Below are positions 33,445 to 41,693 of a stretch of DNA of 61,508 bases, one piece after another. The stretch's first letter is position 1; every line of letters begins with the position of its first letter. The stretch covers positions 1 to 61,508 of the forward strand of contig VFZE01000034.1 in the NCBI GenBank assembly GCA_016871315.1, given 5' to 3'. The position numbers were made by a program, and so were the translations under genes. The notes beneath the pieces are model-generated. The model did not search any database, had not been told where the DNA came from, and saw only the letters and a list, made by a program, of their open reading frames with translations. The stretch comes from Acidimicrobiia bacterium (GTDB lineage Bacteria; Acidobacteriota; Terriglobia; Bryobacterales; Bryobacteraceae).

Positions 33445-34566
33445 ATGAAACTCTGGACCGGATTAGCGATACTGCTGGCAGTGCTACTGCCCCTGCCGGC
33501 TCAACAAGGGCCGACGAGGGAAGTGGAGACCATCGCGAAGCCGCGACGGCCAGGCGCGGAGGCTCCGAAGGAACCCGAACAGCAGCAGATCCCGTCGAAG
33601 TTCGGCAAGAAGGAAGGCTCGGAAATCCCTGTCGGATTACCTACCTTCCGCAGCGACGTAACCACCGTTACCGTGGACGTCGCCGTGCTGGACAACAAGG
33701 GCCGCTTCATCCCCAACATCCCCCGCGGCAACTTCCGCGTGCTCGAAGAGGGCGTCCCCCAGCAGATCACCAGCTTCTCCATGGGCGAGGCGCCAATGAC
33801 CGTGGCCATGGTGATCGAGTTCAGCAACTTGTACCAGCACTATTGGGGCGAGACCTGGTATCAAACGCTCACCGCCGCCTACGGCTTCCTGGAAACCCTC
33901 AAGCCTGAGGATTACGTCGCCGTAGTCGCCTACGATCTGCGCCCGGAGATCCTCTCCGACTTTTCCACCGATAAACGCGCCGCCTATGAGGCCATGCAGC
34001 GTCTGCGCATCGCCGCCTATTCCGAGTCCAACATGTTCGACGCGCTGGTCGATACGGCGGACCGCATGTCGGAAATCGAAGGGCGCAAGGCCATCGTGCT
34101 TATCGCTAGCGGCATCGACACCTTCTCCAAGCTCACCTTCGACAAGACCCGCCGTGCGCTGCAAACGGCCGGCGTGCCGATCTATGCCATCGGCCTCATG
34201 CAAGCCCTGCGCGAATGGTACGACGCCCGCGGTATGATGGGGCCCATCCAGCGGCTGGATTTCCTCCAGGCCGACAATCAGCTCCGCACTTTCACCAAGG
34301 AGACTGGTGGCCAGGCGTTTCTGCCCAGGTTCTACGGGGAATTCCCGGCCATCTTCGGCGCGATCTCCCAGGCCTTGCGCAATCAGTACTCCATCGCCTA
34401 CCAGCCTTCCAATCAGGAGAAGGATGGCAAGTTCAGAAAGCTTAAGGTGGAACTGGTGAATCCGGCGACGGGCGAACCACTGAGAATCGTGGACGAGAAG
34501 GGCAAGTCAATCAAGTACACGATCCAGGCGAAGGCCGGCTACACGGCGCCGCGCCCGGTCGAATAG
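33445..34566 (+). CDS. VWFA-related Acidobacterial domain protein
   Basis: A 373-residue exported protein (signal MKLWTGLAILLAVLLPLPAQ; start 33445 has GAGGAAGG before it). A Pro/Glu/Lys-rich linker (residues 20-65) leads to a domain that begins TTVTVDVAVLDNKGRFIPNI and FRVLEEGVPQQITSFS, the hallmark of the Acidobacterial VWFA-related family (TIGR03436). The rest is a von Willebrand A fold, but its MIDAS sequence is degenerate (VAMVIEFSNLYQHYWGE instead of DxSxS). Function is unknown; it is lineage-specific. A TATAGT at 33421-33426 could be its -10. Confidence 0.88.
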   Translation: MKLWTGLAILLAVLLPLPAQQGPTREVETIAKPRRPGAEAPKEPEQQQIPSKFGKKEGSEIPVGLPTFRSDVTTVTVDVAVLDNKGRFIPNIPRGNFRVLEEGVPQQITSFSMGEAPMTVAMVIEFSNLYQHYWGETWYQTLTAAYGFLETLKPEDYVAVVAYDLRPEILSDFSTDKRAAYEAMQRLRIAAYSESNMFDALVDTADRMSEIEGRKAIVLIASGIDTFSKLTFDKTRRALQTAGVPIYAIGLMQALREWYDARGMMGPIQRLDFLQADNQLRTFTKETGGQAFLPRFYGEFPAIFGAISQALRNQYSIAYQPSNQEKDGKFRKLKVELVNPATGEPLRIVDEKGKSIKYTIQAKAGYTAPRPVE

Positions 34567-34690
34567 AGGGCGCAAGCAGCACCACAATCGAGTGGCCTCC
34601 TTTGCAGCGCCACGATCGCGAACCTGGAACAACAGCTGCCAAAGAAGTCAAGCACTCGATCTGACCTGTTTACAGTTCGATAGAAAAGTG

Positions 34691-34719
34691 TTGACACGTA
34701 GGCGAGCGCTTTGTTACCT
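34691..34719 (+). promoter_or_regulatory. Promoter of the stand-alone response regulator gene
   Basis: A perfect -35 TTGACA (34691-34696), a 17-nt spacer and TTACCT (34714-34719) place transcription start only a few bases before the ATG at 34732. The -10 is a weak match. Confidence 0.45.
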
Positions 34720-34731
34720 TCACCCTGTTTC

Positions 34732-35184
34732 ATGAAGTTCTCATCGGAAAAAAAGGCTCCTGATCATCTGTTGATGGTGGACGACAACAAGATGGGATTA
34801 AATGCCCGCAAGGCAGTGATGGAGGAGCTGGGATATCGGGTCACGACGGTTGCTACACCGGCCGAAGCCCTGGAGCGTCTCGCCGAAGAACGCTACGATC
34901 TGGTCATCACCGACTATAAAATGCCAGGTATGAATGGTGCGGAACTGATCCGGAAGATGCGCAAAACCGAGTGCGCGGCCCCGGTGATTCTTATTTCCGG
35001 ATTCGTCGATGCGTTAGGGCTGGACGAGGCCACCACAGGCGCAGATATCGTCATTCAGAAAAGCTCGCATGAGGTTTCGCACATGGTGCGGGGCGTGAAA
35101 AGCCTGCTGCGGAAGGCTTCGGTCAAGAAGAAGCCGGCGGGGTCCCAAGGCAGCGCGGCGAAGGCGAAAAAGAAGCACGCATAG
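34732..35184 (+). CDS. Single-domain response regulator with Lys-rich tail
   Basis: A 150-residue protein made of one receiver domain (residues 12-125) with MVDDNKMG, phospho-Asp in ITDYKMPGMNG, a Ser in LISGF and Lys in IQKSSHE. The tail is rich in Lys (KKKPAGSQGSAAKAKKKHA). There is no output domain, so it likely acts by protein contact in a phosphorelay. No kinase gene adjoins; the hybrid kinase at 41.7 kb is the nearest. Confidence 0.93.
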   Translation: MKFSSEKKAPDHLLMVDDNKMGLNARKAVMEELGYRVTTVATPAEALERLAEERYDLVITDYKMPGMNGAELIRKMRKTECAAPVILISGFVDALGLDEATTGADIVIQKSSHEVSHMVRGVKSLLRKASVKKKPAGSQGSAAKAKKKHA

Positions 35185-35232
35185 CGAAAAGCCCGGGCGG
35201 TATCATGGGGGAAGAAAGGAGGAGCTTCTCTC

Positions 35233-35931
35233 ATGATCGAAATCACCTGGCTTGGCCACTCGTCGTTTCAGTTCAAACTCGCTTCGGGCGAGGTGTACAT
35301 GCTCGACCCTTGGACGGAGGGCAACCCGAAGTACCCGGCCGGGCACGTCATTTCGCGCGCCGACTACATCCTCGTTTCGCACGGCCATTTTGACCACATC
35401 GCCAGCACCGTCGATCTCGCGAAAAAGCACGGGTCCAAGGTCGTCTCGAATTATGAGATTTGCATGTGGCTTCAGTCGAAGGGAGTCGAAGCGATCCTGC
35501 CCATGAACAAGGGAGGCGCGCAACAGTTGGGTCCCCTCAAGGCCACGATGACCCACGCCATGCACAGCTCCGGCATCCAGGACGGCAACAGCATGATCTA
35601 TGGCGGCGAAGCCGCCGGCTGGATCCTCGAGTTTGCCGGCGGACGTTGCGCCTATTTTGCCGGCGACACAGACGTCTTTGGCGACATGAAACTGATCGGC
35701 GAGCTCTACAAGCCGGAGCTGGCAATCCTGCCCATCGGCGACCTCTTTACCATGGGACCCCGTCAGGCAGCGCTGGCTTGCAGGATGATCGGCGCAAAGA
35801 AAGTCATTCCCATGCATTGGGGAACCTTCCCGCTCCTCACCGGAACGCCAGAGGAACTTGGCGAGCGGATCAAAGACCTGCCGGGCACCCAGGTCTGGAC
35901 CTTGGAGCCTGGCAGAGCGGTCAGCTGGTAG
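35233..35931 (+). CDS. Metal-dependent hydrolase, UPF0173 metallo-beta-lactamase fold
   Basis: A 232-residue cytoplasmic MBL-fold protein: TWLGHSSFQF at the start, DPW, the metal motif HGHFDH, FAGDTDVFGDM and a C-terminal MHWGTFP. These match the YtkL-like UPF0173 group, whose substrates are unknown; some relate to L-ascorbate lactonase (UlaG) fold. AAAGGAGGAG stands before ATG 35233. Confidence 0.94.
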   Translation: MIEITWLGHSSFQFKLASGEVYMLDPWTEGNPKYPAGHVISRADYILVSHGHFDHIASTVDLAKKHGSKVVSNYEICMWLQSKGVEAILPMNKGGAQQLGPLKATMTHAMHSSGIQDGNSMIYGGEAAGWILEFAGGRCAYFAGDTDVFGDMKLIGELYKPELAILPIGDLFTMGPRQAALACRMIGAKKVIPMHWGTFPLLTGTPEELGERIKDLPGTQVWTLEPGRAVSW

Positions 35932-36070
35932 ACCCTGATCGAGACGGGTTCGCGCCCCGACGGCCATCACCGGACCGCCCCTGGAATACGAACCGTCGCG
36001 TGGGCAGAGGGATTCGCGGTTTTGAGCGGACAGCCGAAATGAAGGATACTAAGGATAGTAGGCTCGCAGA

Positions 36071-37891
36071 ATGAGCAATGTTACCTTCCCTACACTGGGC
36101 GTTATCCTCCTGACCGCCACTGCATTTGCGCAGCAGGCGCCGCCGCCGGCCGGAACCCCGCCGATCCTGAGAGCTTCCGAGGTGAAAGCGGGCATGCAGG
36201 GCACCGCATGGACCGTCTTTGCGGGCTCGGAACCGGAGCCCGTCCCGATAGAAATCATCGGGCTGATGAAGAATGCCTGGGGCCCCAAGCAGGACATTAT
36301 CCTGGCAAAGATGGGCGGCAAGGCGCAGCGCACCAACGTTGCCGGAGGCATGAGCGGAAGCCCCGTCTACATCGACGGCAAACTGATCGGCGCCATCGCC
36401 GTGCGGCTCAGCATCTTCAGCCCCGATGCAATCTGCGGCATCACGCCGATCGAGTTGATGCTCGAGATCAATGACTTCGACACCTCCCGCCCTGCCGAGG
36501 CGCGCTCACCCGGCGAGCCTGCCAGGAAAGCAAGCATCCCCGCGCAGGAAGGATTGTCCCCTGCCCTCAACAGCGGCGTCACGCTGACGCCCATTGAATC
36601 GCCGGTCGTGTTTTCCGGCTTCCACCCTGCCGCCTTCGAAACGCTCGCCCCGATGCTGCAGCAGGCCGGAATGATGCCCGTGCAGGGCGGCGCCGCCGCC
36701 ACCCATCTGTCCTCCAAACCCGTCCCCGGATGGGAAAAGGCGCTTCGTCCGGGCGAAGCCGTCAGCGGGATTCTCGTTTCCGGCGACATGAGCATGACCG
36801 TAATGGGTACGGTCACGCACAACGACGGTAAGCGCGTGCTGGCCTTTGGCCATCCCTTCTTGAACCTCGGTCCGGTGGCGATGCCGATGGCCCGCAGCGA
36901 AGTGCTGATGACGCTCGCCTCCAGTTTCCAGCCCAACAAGATCGGCAACGCCGCCGAAATCGTCGGCGCTCTCAAGCAGGACCGTCACAGCGGAGTCATG
37001 GGAGTCCTCGGTGAGCAGGCCGGGATGATCCCCTGCCGCCTGCGCGTGCGCACCTTCGGCGACGGCGATTCCATTCAGAAGGAAAAGGAACTCCGCTTCC
37101 AGGTCTTCGTCCAGCAAAAGTGGACCCCTTTTCTGATGATGGCCACCCTGTTCAACGCCATCTCCGGTCTTAACGATTTCGCCGAAGAATCCACCTATCG
37201 CATCAGCGGCCAGGTCGAGATGGAAGGCAACCAGACGATCTCCCTCGCCACCATGTTTGCTCCGGCCGAGACGCCGATTCCGGTTCCCATTCAAATGGCC
37301 GGATGGTGGGGCGAAAAGTTCAACCGCCTCTTCCACAACCCGGTCCAGCAACCACGCTTGAAAAGCGTCGATGTGAGCCTCGACCTGCTTCCCCAGCGGC
37401 GCATCGCGACCATTCAGAACGCCTGGGTGGCATCCAATGAAATGGAACCAGGCGAAGAGGTGACGGTGAAGGTCTTCCTCCGCCCCTACCGCGGCGGTCG
37501 CGTGGAAGAGGATGTCCGCATCAAGATTCCCGCCGGCTTCCCGAAAGGCGATCACCGCATCCTGGTTAGCGACGCCGAGACGCTGAACCGCATGCAAAAC
37601 GTTGCCGGTCAAGTCAGCCGCTTCATGGATCTGCCGGAAACCGTGTCTCTCATCAACCAGGAGCGCACCAATAACAAGCTCTACGTTTCGCTCGTGCAGG
37701 CCCGCCCCACCGTCTATCACGAAGACAAGACCCTGCCGAGCCTGCCCGGCTCCGTGGCCAACGTGATGCAGAACGGCCGGACCGGCAACCGGCCCTTCCT
37801 CATCGCGCCGGAAACCGCCGTGGAGCAGATGGCCGTACCTTTCGACCGGCAAGTGAGCGGTAGCTATTCGCTCCGGATCAAGGTGAACTGA
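36071..37891 (+). CDS. SpoIVB-like S55 serine peptidase domain protein
   Basis: A 606-residue exported protein (signal peptide about residues 1-21). Residues 34-150 carry the S55 catalytic serine motif GGMSGSPVYIDGK, and downstream there is a GHPFLNLGP segment (about residues 259-267) like the histidine GHG box of SpoIVB. The C-terminal half (from about 370) is beta-rich, possibly Ig-like (VTVKVFLRPYRGGRVEEDVRIKIPAG). Acidobacteria do not sporulate, so the role is not that of sporulation SpoIVB; it may be a periplasmic protease. It is followed 57 nt later by a propeller protein gene. Confidence 0.82.
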   Translation: MSNVTFPTLGVILLTATAFAQQAPPPAGTPPILRASEVKAGMQGTAWTVFAGSEPEPVPIEIIGLMKNAWGPKQDIILAKMGGKAQRTNVAGGMSGSPVYIDGKLIGAIAVRLSIFSPDAICGITPIELMLEINDFDTSRPAEARSPGEPARKASIPAQEGLSPALNSGVTLTPIESPVVFSGFHPAAFETLAPMLQQAGMMPVQGGAAATHLSSKPVPGWEKALRPGEAVSGILVSGDMSMTVMGTVTHNDGKRVLAFGHPFLNLGPVAMPMARSEVLMTLASSFQPNKIGNAAEIVGALKQDRHSGVMGVLGEQAGMIPCRLRVRTFGDGDSIQKEKELRFQVFVQQKWTPFLMMATLFNAISGLNDFAEESTYRISGQVEMEGNQTISLATMFAPAETPIPVPIQMAGWWGEKFNRLFHNPVQQPRLKSVDVSLDLLPQRRIATIQNAWVASNEMEPGEEVTVKVFLRPYRGGRVEEDVRIKIPAGFPKGDHRILVSDAETLNRMQNVAGQVSRFMDLPETVSLINQERTNNKLYVSLVQARPTVYHEDKTLPSLPGSVANVMQNGRTGNRPFLIAPETAVEQMAVPFDRQVSGSYSLRIKVN

Positions 37892-37947
37892 AACGTCGGG
37901 CGGCGCGCCACTGGCGCTGGATTTGCGAGACTGAGATCGGATCAAAC

Positions 37948-40134
37948 ATGCAAAAGTGGAAACTGATTCTTTGCGCCGCCGCGGTGGCGCTCGGCTCCTT
38001 TGCCGCGGCAACGCGCAACTGGGAACACTCAACACAAGCCGACTTTGAAAAAGGCAAGCGGACCAGGCTCTCCCTGCGTAGTGACGGACGCCTCTCCCTG
38101 GCCCCCGTTTTCCGCGAGCTCTTCGATGCTTCCACCTCCTACCTTTGGGCCGTGGCCGAGGACAGCAAGGGCCGCATCTATCTCGGCGGTGGCGGCATGG
38201 ATGCCTCCACTTCCAAGCTGTTCGTCGTCCAAAACGGCAACGGCAGGCTCCTCGGTGAGTTGCCGGGCCTCGGCATCCACGCCATCGCCATCGACAACCG
38301 CGACCGTGTCTATGCAGCCACCTCACCGGACGGCAAAGTCTACCGCCTCGCCGCCGATGGCAAGCCCGAGACCTTCTACGACCCGAAGGTCAAGTACATC
38401 TGGTCGCTCGCGGTGGACTCTGCCGGCAACCTCTTCGTCGGTACGGGGGAGAAAGGCGAAATTCACAAAGTGACTCCGGCCGGCGCGGGATCGGTCTTTT
38501 TCAAAACGGAAGAAAGCCATGTGCGCACACTGGCCGCTGGCCCGGCCGGCAACCTCTTTGCCGGCACGGAGCCGGGCGGGCTGATCCTGCGCATCGGCGC
38601 CGGCGGGGATGGTTTCGTCCTCCATCAATCTTCCAAGCGGGAAGTGACTTCTCTCACCGTGGACAGCAAGGGCCAAGTCTATGCCGTGGCGGTGGGCAAC
38701 AAGACCGCGCCGGCGGCCCCTCCGCCCGCCCCGGTGATTCCCGTGCCTCAACCTTCTCCCACGCCTGGCGCCGCCTCGGCGCAAGCGGCGCAGCCTGCTC
38801 AGGCGCAGCGTCCGCCCGCGCCCCCGTCGAGCGTCGGCGCGGCCATCACCGGAGGCTCTGAGGTCGTGCGGATCGAAGCCGACGGCTACGCGCGGAGGCT
38901 TTGGACGCACGCCTCTGAAATCGCCTACGCCATTGTGCTCGATTCCCATGGCAGGCCGGTGATCGGAACCGGCAACCGCGGCACAATCTATCGCCTCGAT
39001 TCCGACCTGCTTCATTCGGTCCTGGTCAGCGCCGCGCCGACACAAGTAACCGGCCTTGCCGCTGGTTCCGGCGGAAGGATCCACGCCGTCACCGGCAACA
39101 TCGGCAAGCTCTATCAGCTTGGACCGGAACTGGAAAAAACAGGAGAGTATGAAGGCGATGTTCTCGACGCCGGCTTCTTCTCCCATTGGGGCCGCCTCCG
39201 TTGGATGGGCTCAGACAGCAGCGGCAAGGTGACACTGGCTGCCCGCAGCGGCAACCTCGATCTCCCGCAACAGAATTGGAGTCCTTGGACCGATGCCGCC
39301 GACGGCCGCATCGCCTCCCCGGCGGCGCGATTCCTCCAGTACAAGGTGACGCTCACCGCCTCCTCCGCCGGCCAATCGCCGGAAGTCTCCCTCATCGAGG
39401 CGGCCTACCTGCCTAAGAATGTCGCTCCCGTTTTGGAGTTGGTTTCCGTTACCCCTCCCAACTTCAGGTTCCCCCCGCAGCCGCTTACTTTGACCCCCAA
39501 CACGAACCTCACCCTCCCACCCTTGGCACGCGCTCCCAAGCAGCCCTCGCCTTCCATTTCCACCGATGTTTCCACCAACACCATGATCTCGGCCAAGGGC
39601 CACATCGGCGCCCGCTGGCTGGCCAAGGACGAAAACAACGATTTCCTCCTCTCGAAAGTGGAAATCCGTGGTGTCAAGGAGACCGAGTGGAAACTTCTCA
39701 AGGACAAGCTGCGGGAGAAATACATCAGCTGGGATTCCACCGCCTTTCCCGACGGTGAGTACCGCCTGCGGATCACCGTGAACGATTCGCCAGACAATCC
39801 TGCCGGCTCCAGCCTCGAGTCCAGCCTCGAAAGCGACGTTTTCGTTATCGACAACACGCCGCCGCAGATCACCGCGCTGACCGCATCCCGTAACTCAGCA
39901 TCGGTCGAAGCCCGCTGGCGCGCCGCCGATTCCCTCAACCGCATCAGCAAGGCCGAGTATTCCCTCGACGGCGGCGACTGGATGGTCGTGCTTCCCACCA
40001 CGCGCCTCTCCGACAGCCGCGCCCATGACTACGTCCTGAAGCTCGACGGCCTCGCCCCCGGAGAGCACACCATCGCCGTCCGCGTTACAGACGAATACGA
40101 TAATCAGGCTGTCGACAAGGCACTGGTCCGCTAG
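37948..40134 (+). CDS. Secreted beta-propeller protein with proline-rich insert
   Basis: A 728-residue exported protein (signal MQKWKLILCAAAVALGSFAA). Repeats of the form 'VDSKGRIYLG / VDSAGNLFVGTG / PAGNLFAGT / SHGRPVIGTGNRGTIYRL' make a six- or seven-bladed propeller, probably of the NHL/SMP-30 or two-component-regulator-propeller type. A Pro/Ala/Gln-rich stretch (residues 250-300) splits two blades. The C-terminus (about 500-728) is an Ig-like/fibronectin-type region (DNTPPQITALT). No enzyme motif is seen. It may be expressed with the S55 peptidase; a shared job is inferred only from position. Confidence 0.8.
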   Translation: MQKWKLILCAAAVALGSFAAATRNWEHSTQADFEKGKRTRLSLRSDGRLSLAPVFRELFDASTSYLWAVAEDSKGRIYLGGGGMDASTSKLFVVQNGNGRLLGELPGLGIHAIAIDNRDRVYAATSPDGKVYRLAADGKPETFYDPKVKYIWSLAVDSAGNLFVGTGEKGEIHKVTPAGAGSVFFKTEESHVRTLAAGPAGNLFAGTEPGGLILRIGAGGDGFVLHQSSKREVTSLTVDSKGQVYAVAVGNKTAPAAPPPAPVIPVPQPSPTPGAASAQAAQPAQAQRPPAPPSSVGAAITGGSEVVRIEADGYARRLWTHASEIAYAIVLDSHGRPVIGTGNRGTIYRLDSDLLHSVLVSAAPTQVTGLAAGSGGRIHAVTGNIGKLYQLGPELEKTGEYEGDVLDAGFFSHWGRLRWMGSDSSGKVTLAARSGNLDLPQQNWSPWTDAADGRIASPAARFLQYKVTLTASSAGQSPEVSLIEAAYLPKNVAPVLELVSVTPPNFRFPPQPLTLTPNTNLTLPPLARAPKQPSPSISTDVSTNTMISAKGHIGARWLAKDENNDFLLSKVEIRGVKETEWKLLKDKLREKYISWDSTAFPDGEYRLRITVNDSPDNPAGSSLESSLESDVFVIDNTPPQITALTASRNSASVEARWRAADSLNRISKAEYSLDGGDWMVVLPTTRLSDSRAHDYVLKLDGLAPGEHTIAVRVTDEYDNQAVDKALVR

Positions 40135-40192
40135 CCGGCTGGCATCCATTAGCTAGCCTGTAACCGAGCCGTGACAGTTGTGGCCGCGGATA

Positions 40193-40837
40193 CTAGGGTT
40201 CGGTGACGGTGGCCTTCTTGATGTAGTCGAGGTTGGGGAATTGGGCGGTCAGATAGGCGTTGCCGCGGGCTTCGATCAAGTGTTGTTCGGGGCGTTCGCC
40301 GTAGCCGGAGTAGAGCTTCTCGACCACTTCCATGCCTTCGGTGACTTTTCCGAACGGGGCGAAGCCCTGATCGTCGAGGTTCCAGTTGGAGCGGAGGTTG
40401 ATGAAGACCTGCGAGGTGCGCGTGTTGGGTCCTGCGGTGGCAAAGGTGACCATCCCGGTAGTGTTGCTCTTGTTGACGGGGTCGTCGTCGAGCATGACGT
40501 TCCACTTTTTGGATTTGGCGGCGTCGGCGGCGAGACCGAACTGAACGACAAAGTTGGGGACGACGCGGAAGAAACAGGCGTTGTCGAAGAACTTGTCGGC
40601 GACCAGGTCGAGGAAGCGGCGGGCGCCGATGGGGGCCCATTTTTCGTGGACCTCAATCGTGAAGTTGCCCTTGGAGGTTTCAAAGCGGACGGGTATGCCT
40701 TTGTCGACGGGTTCGGCGGGGGCTTTCGTTTCAGCTTCCTTTTTCTCTTCGACGGGCTTGGGCTTGTCGGAGGCGCAGGAGGTGAGGAGAACCGCAAGAG
40801 CAGCGAGTGAGAGAAGGGCAAGGCGGATTCGCATCAT
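40193..40837 (-). CDS. Cyclophilin-type peptidyl-prolyl isomerase lipoprotein
   Basis: A 214-residue lipoprotein (lipobox LLTSC, Cys21), then a Lys/Glu linker and a cyclophilin domain (about 48-214): FETSKGNFTIEVHEKWAP, NACFFRVVPNFVVQFG, GMVTFATAGPNTRTSQVFINL and GFAPFGKVTEGMEVVEKL. The catalytic Arg and the QVFIN strand are kept. It should assist folding at the outer face of the inner membrane or in the periplasm. Start at the first of two adjacent ATGs. Confidence 0.93.
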   Translation of the reverse strand: MMRIRLALLSLAALAVLLTSCASDKPKPVEEKKEAETKAPAEPVDKGIPVRFETSKGNFTIEVHEKWAPIGARRFLDLVADKFFDNACFFRVVPNFVVQFGLAADAAKSKKWNVMLDDDPVNKSNTTGMVTFATAGPNTRTSQVFINLRSNWNLDDQGFAPFGKVTEGMEVVEKLYSGYGERPEQHLIEARGNAYLTAQFPNLDYIKKATVTEP

Positions 40838-40893
40838 GGTATTTAAGAGGATACTATACAGGCCGCGGGGAAAACTGCCGATGGGGAAGGGGT

Positions 40894-41619
40894 ATGAGTG
40901 CGCCTCTGGCCGGGAAGTTTCAGGATCATTACCAGGTGCTTGGGATTGAGCCGGATGCGGACGCAGAGGCGATTGGGCAGGCTTATGAAACGCTGTCAGC
41001 GATGTATCACCCCCGGAACCCGGCGACGGCGGATAAGACGAAGTTCGAGGCGGTGGTGCTGGCTCATGAGGTGCTGTCGGACCCGGGGACGCGGAAGGTG
41101 TTCGATTCGGTGCGCTCGGGACCGGAGAAAGAGGCGCCACCAGTATTCAGCGGGACCAGTTTTTTTGAACAACTGGCACGGGAGCGGGAGCGGCGGCAGT
41201 TCATCCTTTGTCTGTTGTATGACCGCCGGAGGGTGAAGCCGCGGACGCCCGGCTTCTCGGCAAGGCAGTTGGAAAGCCTGACGACGATGAGCTTTGCGGA
41301 GTTGGAGTTCGCGATCTGGTATCTGAAGCAGACCGGAATGGTGGCGAGCGACGATAAGAGTAATCTAACGATTACAGTTCGGGGGATGGATTATCTGGAG
41401 GACCAGATGCCGGAGGCCGAATCGATGATGAAGCTGATGAAGGTAGTGGGCGTCAGTGAGCCCGCGCCAAGAGCGGCGATGGTTGCCCCAGTACCCCAGG
41501 CAAAGCCTGCCGCGCCCGCGCCAGAGTCCGTTCCAGCGCCCGCGTCAAAACCAGTTGCGCCGGAAGCAGCGGGCAGGCGGAGTATCGTAATCCCCCCGAA
41601 GCAGAAATCCCACGTGTAG
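40894..41619 (+). CDS. J-domain-like protein with HPD changed to HPR
   Basis: A 241-residue protein. Residues 10-72 match a J-domain (HYQVLGIEPDADAEAIGQAYETLSAMYHPRNP and then FEAVVLAHEVLSDPGTRKVFDS), but the Hsp70-activating tripeptide is HPR (residues 39-41) instead of HPD. A middle domain (about 100-190) is winged-helix-like (LTTMSFAELEFAIWYLKQTGMV); the tail is Pro/Ala-rich and ends with basic residues. An adapter that no longer stimulates DnaK is likely. The gene precedes a sensor kinase whose start is about 75 nt on. Confidence 0.83.
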   Translation: MSAPLAGKFQDHYQVLGIEPDADAEAIGQAYETLSAMYHPRNPATADKTKFEAVVLAHEVLSDPGTRKVFDSVRSGPEKEAPPVFSGTSFFEQLARERERRQFILCLLYDRRRVKPRTPGFSARQLESLTTMSFAELEFAIWYLKQTGMVASDDKSNLTITVRGMDYLEDQMPEAESMMKLMKVVGVSEPAPRAAMVAPVPQAKPAAPAPESVPAPASKPVAPEAAGRRSIVIPPKQKSHV

Positions 41620-41693
41620 GTTTCTCAACAAAAGAAAACAAAAAAGTAGAGACTGCGGCGGTCCATAGGCTACTTGTTGGTAAAGGAGTAATC

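Noticed and set aside
36506-38326. A 606-codon open minus-strand frame over the S55 peptidase and propeller genes
   Set aside because: Shadow frame: Arg/His/Gly-rich, no domain, opposite to well-supported genes.
39900-40300. Replication origin at the GC-skew switch
   Set aside because: The direction of change (C-rich to G-rich) would fit an origin, but no DnaA boxes, AT-rich unwinding element or dnaA/dnaN/gyrB genes are seen in the 58-nt gap, and other skew blocks exist in the window.
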